From: Deroplatys truncata
Lineage: Eukaryota > Arthropoda > Insecta > Mantodea > Mantidae
Direction: 5' to 3'
DNA length: 64,000 nt
Assembly: GCA_030765065.1 (NCBI GenBank)
Contig: CM060990.1
Coordinates: forward strand, 461,054,321-461,118,320
The notes below the pieces were generated by a model. It was not told where the DNA came from. It saw nothing but the letters and a program-made list of their open reading frames with translations, and searched no databases. Positions within the stretch are counted from its first letter, which is position 1; every line of letters begins with the position of its first letter. The position numbers and the translations under genes are program-made. Shown here piece by piece: positions 11,946-23,861 of the stretch.

Positions 11946-13572
11946 ATGAGTTAATCCTTAGAAAAAGAAGTTTGTTGTCTTTAACGTTTAAGAATGAAAT
12001 GGCAAAGAATGGGCAGGAATGTAAGCAAGAACACGTCATTTTTTGAGAAGTTGCTGCACTGAAATTTGATAGTTCAGAGTTAAGTATGCAAAGCAACATG
12101 TCTTAATGTAAATGAATAAATTCAATGTGGCTCAAATAAAATATTAATGTGTTAAAACTTCTATGGACTTTCCTTAGTTTTATTTTTCTTACAAGTGAAG
12201 ATTTAGCACATCCATTGAAGAATCGTTAAACAAGCGTCTACATTGCTTTTTAAATTCACGTTTTAGGATTTGACAATCGAACGACGATTGTAGCAGCTTG
12301 ATAATGACTCTGTTAGACCAGGAACTGAATATACAGCATACAGAAAAGCTGGTTTCCAAATAAAACAACAATATAATCACTCTTCAGTACCGCTGCGAAG
12401 AAAATCCGGAGGAAATCAAGAAATGGCGACTACTCCTCTCTACTTGTGGATTTGCATATCAAGTTGGCCTCTTCCCTCTTCTCCCGCCACCAAGGTAGAT
12501 CCTGGCAGTATTTCTCATCAAGTGAGCTCTTTAGCGCCCCACCCAACCCTCTCTCCCTAACCCCTTTGCATTTCATATTCAAGATGGAGTTTCAAGCTGA
12601 ATCAACAAGGCAAGCATTCAAGAACAATAGGCTACGGGAAAAACCAACATTATCATGTCAGGCTGTTTTGGTCGACTGTTTCATTCAACGACAAATATTT
12701 AATTTTCCGAGGAGCAACTGCCATACACCTAGCCCAGCGAAGGCAAGTCAAGGCATTAGGTTCTGCGCAATGTATTTAGGCCTAGCACTACGCGTTTCAT
12801 TTTTTGCTTAGTCTTTTCTTGTTGAGGACTACAGTCTCCCTCATTCTCTCTGTCTTGGTGCTGGAGGGGGGACAATGCTGCACCTGCCCCTCCCCTTCCA
12901 CAGCCGCCCACGTCGGGAATCATCATTCTCTCTCACACAACAGAGCGGCTAAGAACTCACCACCTTCCAACAGCATGCATTCAACGTTATTTTGTGAGTA
13001 AACACTAGCTTCCTGGAAATGTGGTCTCTGTCCACACCCCAGCATAAACATGGACCGAAAAAGCATTACAAATAAACTGAGCGTTTAAATGCAAATTCCA
13101 CCAGTGTTCCTTGAGTTTGCGTTGCTAAGGCTGCAGATCCCCTGGATGTGTATTCACCACAAACCATCTTCTTTGATATCGCATGTCATCAATTTAGTTA
13201 TTTCTCCTTTGAAATTCGCAGCTATACCAACATTTCTACCATTGTCCTCCACATTTTTCCACCTTTTTCTTCCCTCTATTTGTTATGCATTGGTATTTCC
13301 TGTAATTGTTTATTTTTGCTGCATATTTACCTTTCACCGTTTTTACTTCATTAAGTTGAATTGCATTGAAAATCCAGAAGTTACTATCCTAAGAGAGGGA
13401 TTGATTTTAACTTGGAGTGTCCTCTACTGCATTAATCCTTTCACTGCTAATGACACACACATATATATTTCTGAGCTCTGTCTTCTTTAGCGATCGCCAC
13501 CTCCGATTCAGTTCGGTTTCTTATGTCTCAGGACTACGTCTGTGTACTCTGGGAAGCCAGTCTGAATCTTTT
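11946..13572. other. No gene recognised; GC-richer patch
   Basis: The part from about 12420 to 13030 is richer in C and G (CTCC-rich) than its surroundings and therefore has longer open frames, but none shows a known domain. The rest is AT-rich. Confidence 0.4.
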
Positions 13573-14452
13573 TAATGGTGTTTAACGCCCGTTCTTACTA
13601 CATACGGCACCATGGGTGGACACTGATGATCAGGGCCCGGATTCTGGTGGCATGTCATCTATTAATGGAGGGCTGGATTGTCAGGGAAACAGGTATCTAT
13701 CATTTCAGTTATGAATTCATCTCCCAAACTAGGGATGAAAGAGGTCAGATTTCCTTTTTTCGCTTAATAAGTGCGTACAGACAGGTTGCTTATCCTTATT
13801 CTTATACCATGTCATAGGCTGTGAAGTCCTCTTCATTTGCTTTGGATTTTGCATAGTCTGAGAATTTAAAGGGGTTAATGCTAGTATTTTAAGACCTATT
13901 TCAAAAACCATTTTCTTAATTTTCTTCTCAAATTCGTCAAACAAGAACATGGAAATGTATGGAAATAAATATATTTTAAATTAATTTTGTAAATTATATC
14001 ATACTTATCCTTATATCTGCTTTTCTGTATGTATGTATGTATGTATGTAAGTTATACTCACGAATAAATTCATTTATAGCTTTCTGTACACCAATTGTCT
14101 AATTGTAATAAATTAAACACAGAGTTTTGACTCATTTTTTGACATTATTATGTCATTTATTTAAACGTTTTATAGTTATCTTATAGGCCATTTTTCAAAC
14201 CTTTTAGGTCATCAAAATTCGGGCTCTGCTGATGATAAATGAAATGCTAATTGGGAAAGGAAATTTAGGAAAGAAACATTCCTGGCCTAAGTTTAGGTTA
14301 CCTCCTCAACATTTGCTAGAGGGCTGAGGAAAACGTGAAAGAAACCCCAGTCAGTGAAGGCGGTCCTGATGGAATTTGAACCGCCGACATCCCGCTCACG
14401 AGTCTGTGCCTTAACGACTTCGACCACCTGTGTCGATAGTCACTCTAACCTT
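13573..14452 (-). mobile_element. SINE family B, copy 1, split by a hAT insertion
   Basis: The outer parts (13573-13630 and 14229-14452) join to give the same sequence order as the uninterrupted copy at 26011-26257. On the minus strand the head at 14440-14370 reads GGTGGTCGAAGTCGTTAAGG (A-box region) and GGCGGTTCAAATTCC (B box). This resembles a tRNA of the Ser/Leu type and would have been an internal RNA polymerase III promoter. The tail end is the CGTTCTTACTACATACGG block. The break is filled by the element at 13631-14228. Confidence 0.8.
13631..14228. mobile_element. Non-autonomous hAT-type DNA transposon, 598 bp
   Basis: The ends are inverted repeats: CAGGGCCCGGATTCTG on the left and, read from the right end inward, CAGAGCCCGAATTTTG (13 of 16 identical). 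They are bounded by a perfect 8-bp duplication CTGATGAT (13623-13630 and 14229-14236). Eight-base target duplications and CAG-starting termini are hAT features. The inside codes for no transposase; it contains a short TATG microsatellite (about 14028-14048). It would depend on a transposase made elsewhere. It interrupts a SINE, so its insertion is the later event. Confidence 0.85.
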
Positions 14453-14809
14453 CGAATGATATGTTTATGACTTTGGTCCCGTATTTGGCTTTCATTTTGG
14501 ATATGGGTACGAATTTAGAGTTCATTATTTACACAGTATACGGCCACTAGCTGTCTTACCGGGTATTCCACCGATTCCTTTTTGTTTGAAATTACACAGG
14601 GAGTTGCAAGAAGTGCACATATTTAAACATTGATATAAGAAATTTAAAAAAATATGTAGTCTCTTTGAAGTTAGTTGAAAGTAGAAAATAAGAATGTAAT
14701 ACAGCAATTAAAATGTATGTTCGAGCTTCTTATTTTATTACATTTATTAAGCCCTGGCGCTATTAGTAAAACCAGTAACCAAAACATGATATTAGGCTCC
14801 ACAACACTA
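14453..14809. other. No recognised feature
   Basis: AT-rich spacer between the SINE B copy and the mariner derivative. Confidence 0.4.
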
Positions 14810-14811
14810 TA

Positions 14812-15631
14812 TAGAATGTTACAAAAATAGAGGACATAATTTCAGGTATGAATTCCCTATATGCAGACAGTAAAAAATGTTCATTACAGCATGGGTCCAG
14901 GAATGTTTGTTTTCTGAGTTATGGCCTTCAAAACTGTGATATTCACCGGAACTTTTTTCTTCCCGCAGGTAGTTACAGAAAATACTAATTGAGAACACTC
15001 TGACAGTAAATTCCCAGGTGAAGGGTATAATGAGTGTCATGTTTGGTGCACACAGACTTACGGGCGGGTGTGCGCAAACTTTCTGAACAATACTATACTT
15101 GATGTCTTTGAATACACTCCACTGATCATTCGTCGACAAGCTCATTTCATGCATGATGGCGCTCCTGCACACTTCAGCCAGTACTTGTATTGAAGGTTTC
15201 CTGATCGATGGATAGATAGTGGTAGGCCAATTGCATGGCTTCCACGCTCACCTGATTTGAACCGTATCAATTTCTACTTGTGGGACCATTTTCAGCCATT
15301 GGTGTCTCCGGTGTCTGATATGGAAACCCTTCGGAATCTGTTTGAGGCAGGTTGTGGGGAAATAAACAATACTCCTGGACTTTTGGATCGTGTTGGAAGG
15401 GCCATAAGGCATCGATGTGAGGCCTGTGTTCAAGCAGGAGCTGGACATTTTCAACATGTTCTGTCACAGCAACTACCTGCGGGAAGAAAAAAGGTCTATT
15501 GAATATCACAGTTCTGAAGATCATAACTCGGAAACCAATCACTTCCGGACCCATGCCGTCATGAACCTCTTGTATTGTTTACACCGAGAATTCATACCTG
15601 GAATTATGCCCTCTATTTCTCAAACACTCTG
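14812..15631 (+). mobile_element. Mariner-like deletion derivative with ~160-bp inverted repeats
   Basis: The left arm (14812-14975) and right arm (about 15465-15631) are inverted copies of each other at roughly 75-80% identity by eye. For example, CAGGTATGAATTC on the left (14845) is mirrored by GAATTCATACCTG on the right (15589). The outermost bases align as TATAGAATGTT and TACAGAGTGTT, and both ends lie next to TA, the mariner target duplication (14810-14811 and 15632-15633). At about 820 bp it is shorter than a full mariner (about 1.3 kb). It keeps only the C-terminal part of the transposase. Confidence 0.75.
15090..15500 (+). pseudogene. Mariner-like transposase, C-terminal half
   Basis: From about 15128 the frame reads RRQAHFMHDGAPAHFSQYL, the second catalytic Asp in its usual context. 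One stop codon follows, then RFPDRWIDSGRPIAW and PRSPDLNRINFYLWDH with the third Asp. The end (LLDRVGRAIRHRCEACVQAG, GHFQHVL) is the family's standard C-terminus. The N-terminal DNA-binding region and the first Asp are missing because the left inverted repeat replaces them. The enzyme would have cut and joined DNA at TA sites; this copy cannot. Confidence 0.85.
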
Positions 15632-15769
15632 TAGTAACATTGGTCGCTTCCTCACTATAATTTTCCCAGAGTCTTAAAGCGTTAACGTCTGTCCAAACAT
15701 TTTATCTCAGTAAACAATTTAGATTTGTATGTAAAATGTTGAAAATGTGGGGGAGTCGTTTTTTTAAGG

Positions 15770-16545
15770 CTTTGAGACAGCTTACGTTTACTAAGTACAA
15801 ATTTCTCTAACTTTTCACCAGATGGGCCAAACTTTGAGCTTTTTAAGTTAAGGAATTGCAAACTAGTTTTGTAGGGTTGATTTTAAAGTTGCAGTTAGCC
15901 TGTAATAACTGTCGTATCCTAAGGTATAAGTGTCCAAAGTTCTACCAATAAGCATACGTCATACAGTGAAAACCTGTATGTAAGGGGTTAAAATTAAAAG
16001 GGTAGTTTTTGAAAGTGGTGCGTAGCCCACGATTTTCGCTGGAATGTACAGTGTAACAGTCCAAAGGTTTGTCTAGACTGGTTAAATGATTAAGTTTGTA
16101 AATCAAGAGTTGAGAATATATGTAAGGATAGTTTTTGAAAGTCGCAATGTAGCCCATAATTTTCTCCGAACTCTTTAACTTAAGTGCACAAATTGACTGT
16201 CCCGGATATTCAGTTTTTCTTATAAAGAGTTGAAAATAAAGGGAAGGGATAGTTTTTAGAAATTTGAAGACATTATATGATTTAAAATAAGTGTTGGGGT
16301 TGGTTTTGGAAGTCGTAAGATAGATTATAATTTTTGTCAGGTGTTATGGTGTTAACGTACACTATTTTGTACAGGTAGGTTAAACGTTGCATATTTTTAC
16401 ATGATGGAAAAATATTGTGTGGTAGCTTTTGAAAGTTGTAAAGTGGTTTATAATGTTCTTTGGGTCTTATAGTGTAATGTACAAAGTTTTGTCTAGATAG
16501 TTCAGAGTTTCGGTAAGTGATAAGCGTGGTAGCTTTGTTGAATGC
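15770..16545 (+). repeat. Degenerate tandem repeat, unit about 120-135 bp
   Basis: A motif of the form GTAGTTTTTGAAAGT, about 10 bases, then AGCCCATAATTTT recurs near 15873, 16004, 16129, 16304 and 16423, with a weaker trace near 16250. Between these a second shared block occurs (AGTGTAAC or AATGTACAAAG, then TTTGTCTAGA). The units have diverged strongly, so the array is old. No coding potential was seen. Confidence 0.6.
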
Positions 16546-17629
16546 TCCTATTATATTTCATGAATGGTGGGCGAGACAAAACGGAGGTGCACTACGTAAA
16601 CGCAATATCGCTCTCTACGTCCTGCTTGTTGTGACCTGCATTCACAAAAAAGTGTATAAGGACCACATCAACATTCAGTAGAGCTAGCTGTGTTATAGGT
16701 AAATGTAAACGACACAAGCGTATAAGCGTGCGGTCTTGTATTGCGTTGGTCGGACACATTGCACACAGAGCAGAGAAAGTACTGTGGAAACAGCGCAGTC
16801 AGAACCCGCGGTGATTGGTTGTCCCAGGTATTCACGTTTACTCGTAGGTTTATTTTCAAATAATTGAGACCGTGTGGTTTTAGCATTGGCTCCCAACAAG
16901 CGGCACCGAATTGAACAGAATTTCTCTTCGAAATGCATTTAGATGCCGATTAGTAGAACGAAACACGCGGAATGGAAACGCAGTGAAACGAACAGAAGAG
17001 AATACGCAGGAAAATATTTCGTTTCCCTGCCAAGGCTTACTTTCTTTTTCACGTTTACAGTCCTACATTATCCTAAAGTTTCGAGATAAACAAACATTTC
17101 ATAGTGAATTCTAAACTCAAAGCAAAATCTTACTTATTTGGAAGTTAGGCAACGATATTATACTTTAATCTCAGGTCCTAAGAAAATGCACAAATAAACA
17201 TTTGATGTGTTACACTCACATTATTTTCTCTACTCACTCTTTTACAAGCTACTCTTACAAAATCCTGTTCTTCTATTTGCTGTTAATCGAGATAAACCTT
17301 TATTACGCATTTACAAATTTCGTTGTGAAGGATGTACTAGGCTAAAGCGATATTCAGAGTTTTAAAAAGCGGTGCTCTATGTGATTGGCTTTGAAATACA
17401 ATGCTCTTTGTAACATCACGAAAAAAACGAATAGTGACATACCTCTTGAAAAAACTATTTGAAAATTCGAACCCATAACAAAGAATTTATCCGAAATGGT
17501 TAATACCACAAAAAATTACTTCACATAAACTGTGTATTTTAACAAGATCTGCATTTCCTGACTAATAAAATTTTGTCTATCTCTCACATTTTACCAATTA
17601 TGCAAAAGTAAACTCAGCATAAAGAGGTC
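16546..17629. other. No recognised feature
   Basis: AT-rich DNA with only short unremarkable frames. Confidence 0.4.
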
Positions 17630-18215
17630 TGCATAGGCGATTTACAGAAAATTCAAGATATAAATTTTTACCACGTATTTTCAACACACGATACCTTAAC
17701 TCAAATCGTTAGAGCCAATGTTGGGAAAATCAGAAATAATGAAAACGTCCCCATTTTCTTGAAAATCTTGAACACAAGAAGGTTTAATCAAAGTCGTTAC
17801 ATTTCTGAGAAAATAAAAAATAACGCAAACGTCTCCATTTTCTTGACAGTCTTCAACATTTGAAACTTTAATCAAGATCGTTAGAGCCAATTTAGGGATA
17901 ATTAGAAATAACGAAAACGTCCCTATTTTCTTGAAAATCTTCGTGTCTATTCTTGGAACATGCTGAACTTAATACCAAGTTTGGTATTTAACCAACTTTT
18001 CATTTTTGAGTTATACTGTTTACAGGCACGGACATACACGCATGCACATGCACCTTTTTCTGTAAAAATGCATGCTTTACCCAGGGAATCTCAAAAAGTG
18101 TTTTAGCAGTGAAATCTCCACATCCAATTTTTGGGTGGAATGCAATACCTCCTACTTAACTATAGGTAAATATGTAGTAGAAAAGTAAAACTTAGAAACT
18201 GTAATTCAGACATAT
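17630..18215 (+). repeat. Dispersed repeat 'R2', copy 1, with internal tandem units
   Basis: The block matches 49075-49520 in the same order: TTACAGAAAATTCAAGATA, TCGTTAGAGCCAAT, TTTTGAGTTATACTGT followed by a CA-containing stretch, and GTGAAATCTC with a TGGAAT segment after it. Inside this copy a unit of about 90 bp (GTTAGAGCCAAT ... AACGAAAACGTCCC ... TTTTCTTGAAAATCTT) is repeated three times between 17700 and 17945. No coding frame was recognised and the class is unknown. Confidence 0.6.
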
Positions 18216-20789
18216 TCACTTATATTATATAAGTTCCCAATATTACTTCGCTAGTGAAAATGTTTGTAGTGAAATAAGCGATGAATGAGAAGACCATTTG
18301 ACAAAATTCCACTTGATTTTCAGCAATACTTTTGAATGCCCTCTTTAATAATAAAATGTGGAGAATTATATTAAAGTGTTGTTATACGTGTCCCTGATAT
18401 GTATGAAAATTTTTATCATAAATGCCAATATATTCATCGCTCGGATAATAGTTACAGCAGTAGTTTTGTTTCTTAAATCGGATCTTGTCCACTAAAATTA
18501 TCATCTCAAGAGTACAAATATCGCAAAGCATAATTATAACTGTGCCTGTTTGAATAACCATTTTTTAAATTTCAATAGACTAAAATCAGAACTTGGCAGA
18601 ACTGCTAATCGTCCCTGGTTTACAGTTTCTTCTTGTTAGGGCACTAAGAAAACTGAATTTTACAGCATTCTTAAACTACCTCTATTTTTCTTCATTAAAG
18701 GTACTGCTTTCTGCTTCGGAATAGCTTTTGTAAAAAGTGTTGGAACATACGTACAAGAATATTCTATAAACGTTGTCTCGTGTTGCAGCGGGAAGTCAAA
18801 ACTGCATAACCATATTATGTCGACTCCAAATGTTCGAAGTATGCTGGTTTTCTGCATGTTTTTATCCTCGGCTAGCTGAAGTAATTTCTAGAATATGTGA
18901 GAGCATGGACTTTTCCTTGGTAAAGGAAACTTAGATCTCGGGTGTGGTAAAGGAGAGAAAAGTAGACGTCCTTTAGTTACAAAAATACGACACTGCTGTT
19001 TCTTTTATTTAGTTATTTCTGGTGGTACACAACACTGATATTGTCGCCGTTAAAACACTGTCCACTGCTGTTGAAACACGGCGCTGATATGACGCGAAGT
19101 TTATATACTTATTAGATCTCTTTACACGTAGCGATTCTTATGTGTGTTGCGAAAACTGTCTTAATTTACTTTTGGTGCGATATCTCTCAAATATCCTGCA
19201 GCATCTCTCCCTGCCTGTAGTTTAGAAATGACCATGATTTTGTTCCTAGCAGATCTATTTATAGTCGCAGGCTTCTTGGGCTGCTTCATTTCCTATTGGT
19301 GCATTTTTAGCGCCAATCAACGCGTCTCACTATTTCATATAAATTTACAGGGATCTCGTTGGTCCAATTTTAACATAAATCGCGGATTTTCCTAATTTTA
19401 CCGTTAAGCTTGTTGTCTCCCTCACTTCGGTCACGGCGAATTATCGTACAAAGGCATAATAGCTAGAAACCCTCGCTGTATGAACAATGCCCCTGCTACC
19501 AGAGAGACATCGTAAAACTAAACTTGTTGCCTTCGGAGACACTATTCCTGCAGCTAACATATCTCGTCGTGGACAGTATTTTAACATAGCGCTTAAATTA
19601 TTTACATTAAACAATTTATAACTCCTCTAATATTAGTAACCTAAATACAGACATATCGTTAAATCACCCTTCTTAAGCTACACCGGCAGTAAAATAAAAG
19701 ATTTGTACATAGCATAATTTAACCTCCCTAAAAATTAATTAATCAAATTATTAATAATTACATAGCTCGGGCTCGGCCTAGAGTTACCGTTTCAGTAGCC
19801 AGCGGAGAGCGAGGCGCTTAGATAAGCAATGATTGGATCTTTACTTCTACGTTCTATATAGATATTTTAATGCCATTACTCTATAGGATAGTAGTCTGCA
19901 CTGATAGAAACTTAACTTTATTTAAGAAACGATATTTTTCTATAAATAAACACTTACTTGTCTTTTCACTTGAAGGGGGATCAAGGCACAAGGCATATAT
20001 GCAAATGAGATATGTCAGACGAATCGTTTGCTAAATTAATTAACGATAATAATTGCTGCTAGGATGCTTTTCTTAGCAATTGTTACAACTAAATTGTGTT
20101 TAAATATGTATAAAATTAAATTACATAATGACCATATTGACTTTTGGCTCTTGAAAAAAACAAATGCTGTCAACAAAACTTATGATAGTGATGTCGGTAG
20201 TAGTGGAAGTAGTTTAAGAGCACGCTACTCCAGCGTTTAATAGCATTTTAACTAAATAATACTATTGGACACCTTTTGAATATTGTGAAAATCTTAGGAT
20301 CTGAAATAAGCTTCTTCATTTAGATAGAAGGAAAAAGAAAGCGGAATATATTTCGGTATTTGAACCTGCGTACTTAATTTTAGAAGCCCGCGTTTTACCA
20401 AAGAACTACTGTGGTGTCCAACTTTCGACTTTCACATTAATACATTTGACGCCCGGGAGACTTGCTTTTAGGCTATCTCATGTGTTTGAAATTCATAGGG
20501 AGCGCTAGAAACATACGGGTCTCTCCTTTCCAGAACCAAATCCATCCTCAAGGAAGGCCGGGGATTCATGAAAGGAATATTTGGAGTGTCCCCAAATCTC
20601 CCCTGCTTTAATTCTTGTCCAGTAAGGGTTTAGAAGCAATATAACAAAATTACGCTCTATAGTGCTTGTTCGCAGTCAAATTATTAAGGAAACATCATAC
20701 TTTACTCTTTTGTTCAACCAGAAACGATTTATGCCTACCTTAATTCTTTCTTACTCTCTAGAGAATATGAAATAAATATAATTAAAGGT
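18216..20789. other. No recognised gene
   Basis: 2.5 kb of AT-rich DNA. CCAAT-type motifs (CTATTGG near 19295, GTTGGTCCAAT near 19359) lie in a somewhat GC-richer patch at 19000-19560. Nothing links them to a gene. Confidence 0.4.
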
Positions 20790-20885
20790 TACAAAAAGTT
20801 CTCCAGCCGAGAACTGAATCCAGAATCCTAATTTCATACGCCAACACTCTAAACGTTAGTCCGAAGATGTAACCACGCTAGCTAT
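20790..20885 (-). other. Possible tRNA-derived SINE remnant
   Basis: On the minus strand, GACTAACGTTTAGAGTGTTGG sits where an A box would lie, and GGATTCTGGATTCAGTTCTC about 15 bases further resembles a B box followed by T-arm sequence. The cloverleaf is badly degraded and there is no second copy in the window, so this is a tentative reading. Confidence 0.35.
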
Positions 20886-21191
20886 TCTAAATGCCTTATG
20901 GTTTGTTTTAAACTCGTAGGATGAAATAAGAGGAACGTTGATATCATGTGTTGCCATCACTTTACCAGCTAGCAATCACCAAATGAGAAATAGGACATGC
21001 TAAGCGATATGCACTGGCAGTATTGGAAGCACACACTCTAACAAAACTCTTTACACAATGCTATACACAAGTCAGGTAACCAGGGGCCGCGTTGTAGGAA
21101 TGTGGCCGCACAGTGGCCCGAATGAGGACCACTGTATGACCCTTTTATTTTAATAAACATTTTACAGCCCTATTTATTTTAATAAATAAAA
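20886..21191. other. No recognised feature
   Basis: About 300 bp without a gene or recognised repeat, directly upstream of the LINE fragment. Confidence 0.4.
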
Positions 21192-22385
21192 ATGTTTTGT
21201 GATCTTAGCAGAGCGTTCGATTGCGTTAATCATGATTTGCTGTTTGCTAAATTGGAATATTATGGTATACATGATGTAGTTTTAACCTGGTTTACTTGTT
21301 ATTTGAAAAATAGAACTCAATACGTTCAGATTAACCACACAACTGATTCCTTTAGAAATGTTTATAATTCTAATATTGCTGATGTTGATATTGGTGTTCC
21401 TCAGGGTTCCATTCTTGGTCCTGTGTTGTATCTGCTGTTTGTGAATGATTTACCTGGTCAACTGAAAGATTATTTTCTTAACTATGTTTGCTGATGATAC
21501 CATTGTGATGTTAAAGATGGCAATATGACAGATTTGGAAGTGAAATGTAATGATATACTTGGAGATCTCAAAACCTGGTTTAATAACAATATGCTTTATC
21601 TGAATGTTAATATAACAATATGCTTTATCTGAATGTTAATAACACTGTGTTTGCTCATTTTCATATGTATCAAAAAAGGAATCTTGAGGAATTAAGTACT
21701 AATATATTTGGTCAAAATCTGCGTCGTCCTCAGCATAATGAATTCTTAGGAATTATTTTAAATGAACATCTATCTTGGCAACCCCATTATATTGAATTAA
21801 TTAAAAAATTAAATGTTTGTTGTTACCAATTACGGGTTTTGACATCCTGTCTTATGTTAAGCCTGTACTCTTGTTTTATTTTGCACATGTTGAATCTCGG
21901 TTGGCATATGGTGTTTGTTTTTGGGGGTCAGGATCCATGATACAGCAGGTGTTTATTGCCCAAAGACGCATAATATGATGTATTGCAGACATTGATAGAA
22001 GGATATCCTGTAAGGATTATTTTATTAGTTTTAATATATTGACTATCTACGGATTATATATTTTTAAACTAATGGTGTTGATATTTATTAACAGAGATTA
22101 CATTCTTAGAAATGTTGATTCACATACTTATGATACACGTATAAGACACAATTTTAAAATTCCAGTGCATCACTCGACGAAATTTAACATATCTCCTATG
22201 GTTTATGGTGAAATTATTTAACTCCTTGCCTGTTAATATCAAACCTGCAACTGATTTTAAGTATTTTAAAATTAATCAAAATAGAATGTTAATTAAAATG
22301 TGGCCCATGATTTGTATGAACTTAATCTTAAGTTGTAATTTTATGACTTACCTTATGGCTTACAAGCTCTACAAGATGAAATATC
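21192..22385 (+). pseudogene. LINE reverse transcriptase fragment (CR1/Daphne-like)
   Basis: The fragment starts inside the catalytic domain with FCDLSRAFDCVNHDLLFAKL. GVPQGSILGPVLYLLFVNDL follows, and the catalytic FADD lies at 21487-21498, one frame away from the preceding part, so there is a frameshift near 21483. Around 21584-21640 a stretch of about 28 bp (ACAATATGCTTTATCTGAAT and flank) is duplicated. The C-terminus has a HTYDTRIRHNFKIP segment and then LFNSLPVNIK, which is typical of CR1-superfamily LINEs. The 5' half, including the endonuclease, is missing, as expected of truncated LINE insertions. The 3' end runs straight into an ATCC-type microsatellite. Confidence 0.8.
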
Positions 22386-22510
22386 ATCCATCCATCCATC
22401 CATCCACCCACCCACCCGGCCGGCGTCCGTAGGTCCGTCCCTCCTTCCCTCCCACCCACCCACCCATCCATCCGTCCATCCATCCATCCACCCACCCATC
22501 TGTCTGTCTG
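22386..22510. repeat. (ATCC)n/(CACC)n/(CTGT)n compound microsatellite
   Basis: Tetranucleotide-rich tract beginning exactly where LINE homology ends. It probably grew from the element's 3' tail. Confidence 0.85.
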
Positions 22511-22552
22511 TCAATCTATAAGTATATCCGACTTTCTGTCTGTCTATCTAAA

Positions 22553-22573
22553 CATGCCAAGCACTTTGGCATG
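22553..22573. other. Perfect 8-bp inverted repeat hairpin
   Basis: CATGCCAA and TTGGCATG are exact complements separated by five bases (GCACT). It lies between the microsatellite and the Tc1 relic; no role is known. Confidence 0.6.
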
Positions 22574-23492
22574 CAGAAGAACCTATTTGGTTATGGGTGA
22601 AAAGGTTTCGGGAGGAGGGTAAAGAGGCCTTAAGACAAAGCAAAAGCAAGAAAGGCCAAAGAAGACCACGGCAGAGGACAACGGAGCTATTCCAGAGGAC
22701 CGAAATGAGAATCCCTTCCTTCAAACGACAAGAATAACAAGAAGTCTAAATCTCCCAATGTGTGCTGAGATGGTCCGTCATCGACTCCATGCTGCTGCCT
22801 CCGACATCGCAGGCCTACAAGAAATCTGCGTTTCTTTAAGCAAGAACACAGGAAAGCTGGCGTGGCCTTCTGCCTCCAGCATCTGACAGCAAGTCAAGAC
22901 TTCTGGGAGATGATAATATGGTGTGACGAGAAAGTGTTTTCGTCAGACGAGGATGGGAGACTGTCTCTGTGGGGACGCGACAACACTCGCTTCGATCCTA
23001 AACACCTTGTTGGACTGCACGGAGTGGCAAGATCAACTTAGCTGTGTGGAGCTGAATGAGTGCCGGTGGAGTAGGGGAGCTTGTCGAAATCTCCTCTAAC
23101 ATGGACTCCGAAGAATATGTTGCAGTTCTGGAAGAATGCACGCTCTCAACGGCGCGATCTTTCTACCGGAAGAGGAAATGCGTGATATATTTCATGCACG
23201 ACAACATATGCATTCTTCTCGGACTACAAACGCTTCAGCAGCACCCAAACATTTAGGTTTTGGAATGGCCTGTGATGTCTCCGGACCTTAATCCAATTGA
23301 GAATGTCTGGGCATTAATGGTTCGGGACTGGGAACATTGTCAAGAACGCACTAAAGAGGCACTAAGAGAGTATGTCTGGGAAATCTGGGAGAATATGAAG
23401 AGACGACCTTGAATCTGCAGCTCTTTAGCTTCCTCAGTGCCCCGGAGACTAAATGAGGTCATTGAAAATCAAGGCTGGTGGTCTTCTTATTA
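22574..23492 (+). pseudogene. Tc1-like transposase relic, nearly complete
   Basis: All three catalytic positions are traceable across shifted frames. The first Asp is in WCDEKVFSSDEDG (about 22920), the second in FMHDN (about 23194), and the Glu in SPDLNPIENVWALMVRDW (about 23280-23335). The second-to-third spacing is 32 residues, close to the DD34E of Tc1 elements. Upstream, LWVKRFREEGKEALRQS followed by a basic Arg-rich stretch is the DNA-binding region. The end, RRLNEVIENQGWWSSY and a stop at 23490-23492, is the family's usual C-terminus. Several frameshifts and stops inactivate it. Terminal inverted repeats were not located. Confidence 0.8.
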
Positions 23493-23527
23493 AAGAAATA
23501 AAAAACGAAGTCGCCACAAATGTTTTG

Positions 23528-23528
<1 letters not shown>

Positions 23529-23558
<30 letters not shown>

Positions 23559-23812
23559 GCATTTATTGGAAATACATTGCTTTGCATTTCACATTTGGTG
23601 AATTTGTGTTAAGGAAAATATGCTTAATTTCAATAAATATATACACTTCTATTTTTGTGCTACTATTATTATTAAAGTGATATCCACGATGTTAATCTTT
23701 GTGTTTGACACAGTTTACCTTTTCCATAAGCTAGTGTAGTGAAAAAGAACGTTAAACGCTATACATAAACAGAAGGAGTTTAATTCCTATTTATTTCACA
23801 ATTATGCTGACA

Positions 23813-23861
<49 letters not shown>

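Noticed and set aside
14525-15677. Two homologous genes on opposite strands around 15 kb
   Set aside because: The shared peptide (NYLREEK...EYHS) is a translation of the inverted repeats of the mariner derivative, not a duplicated gene.
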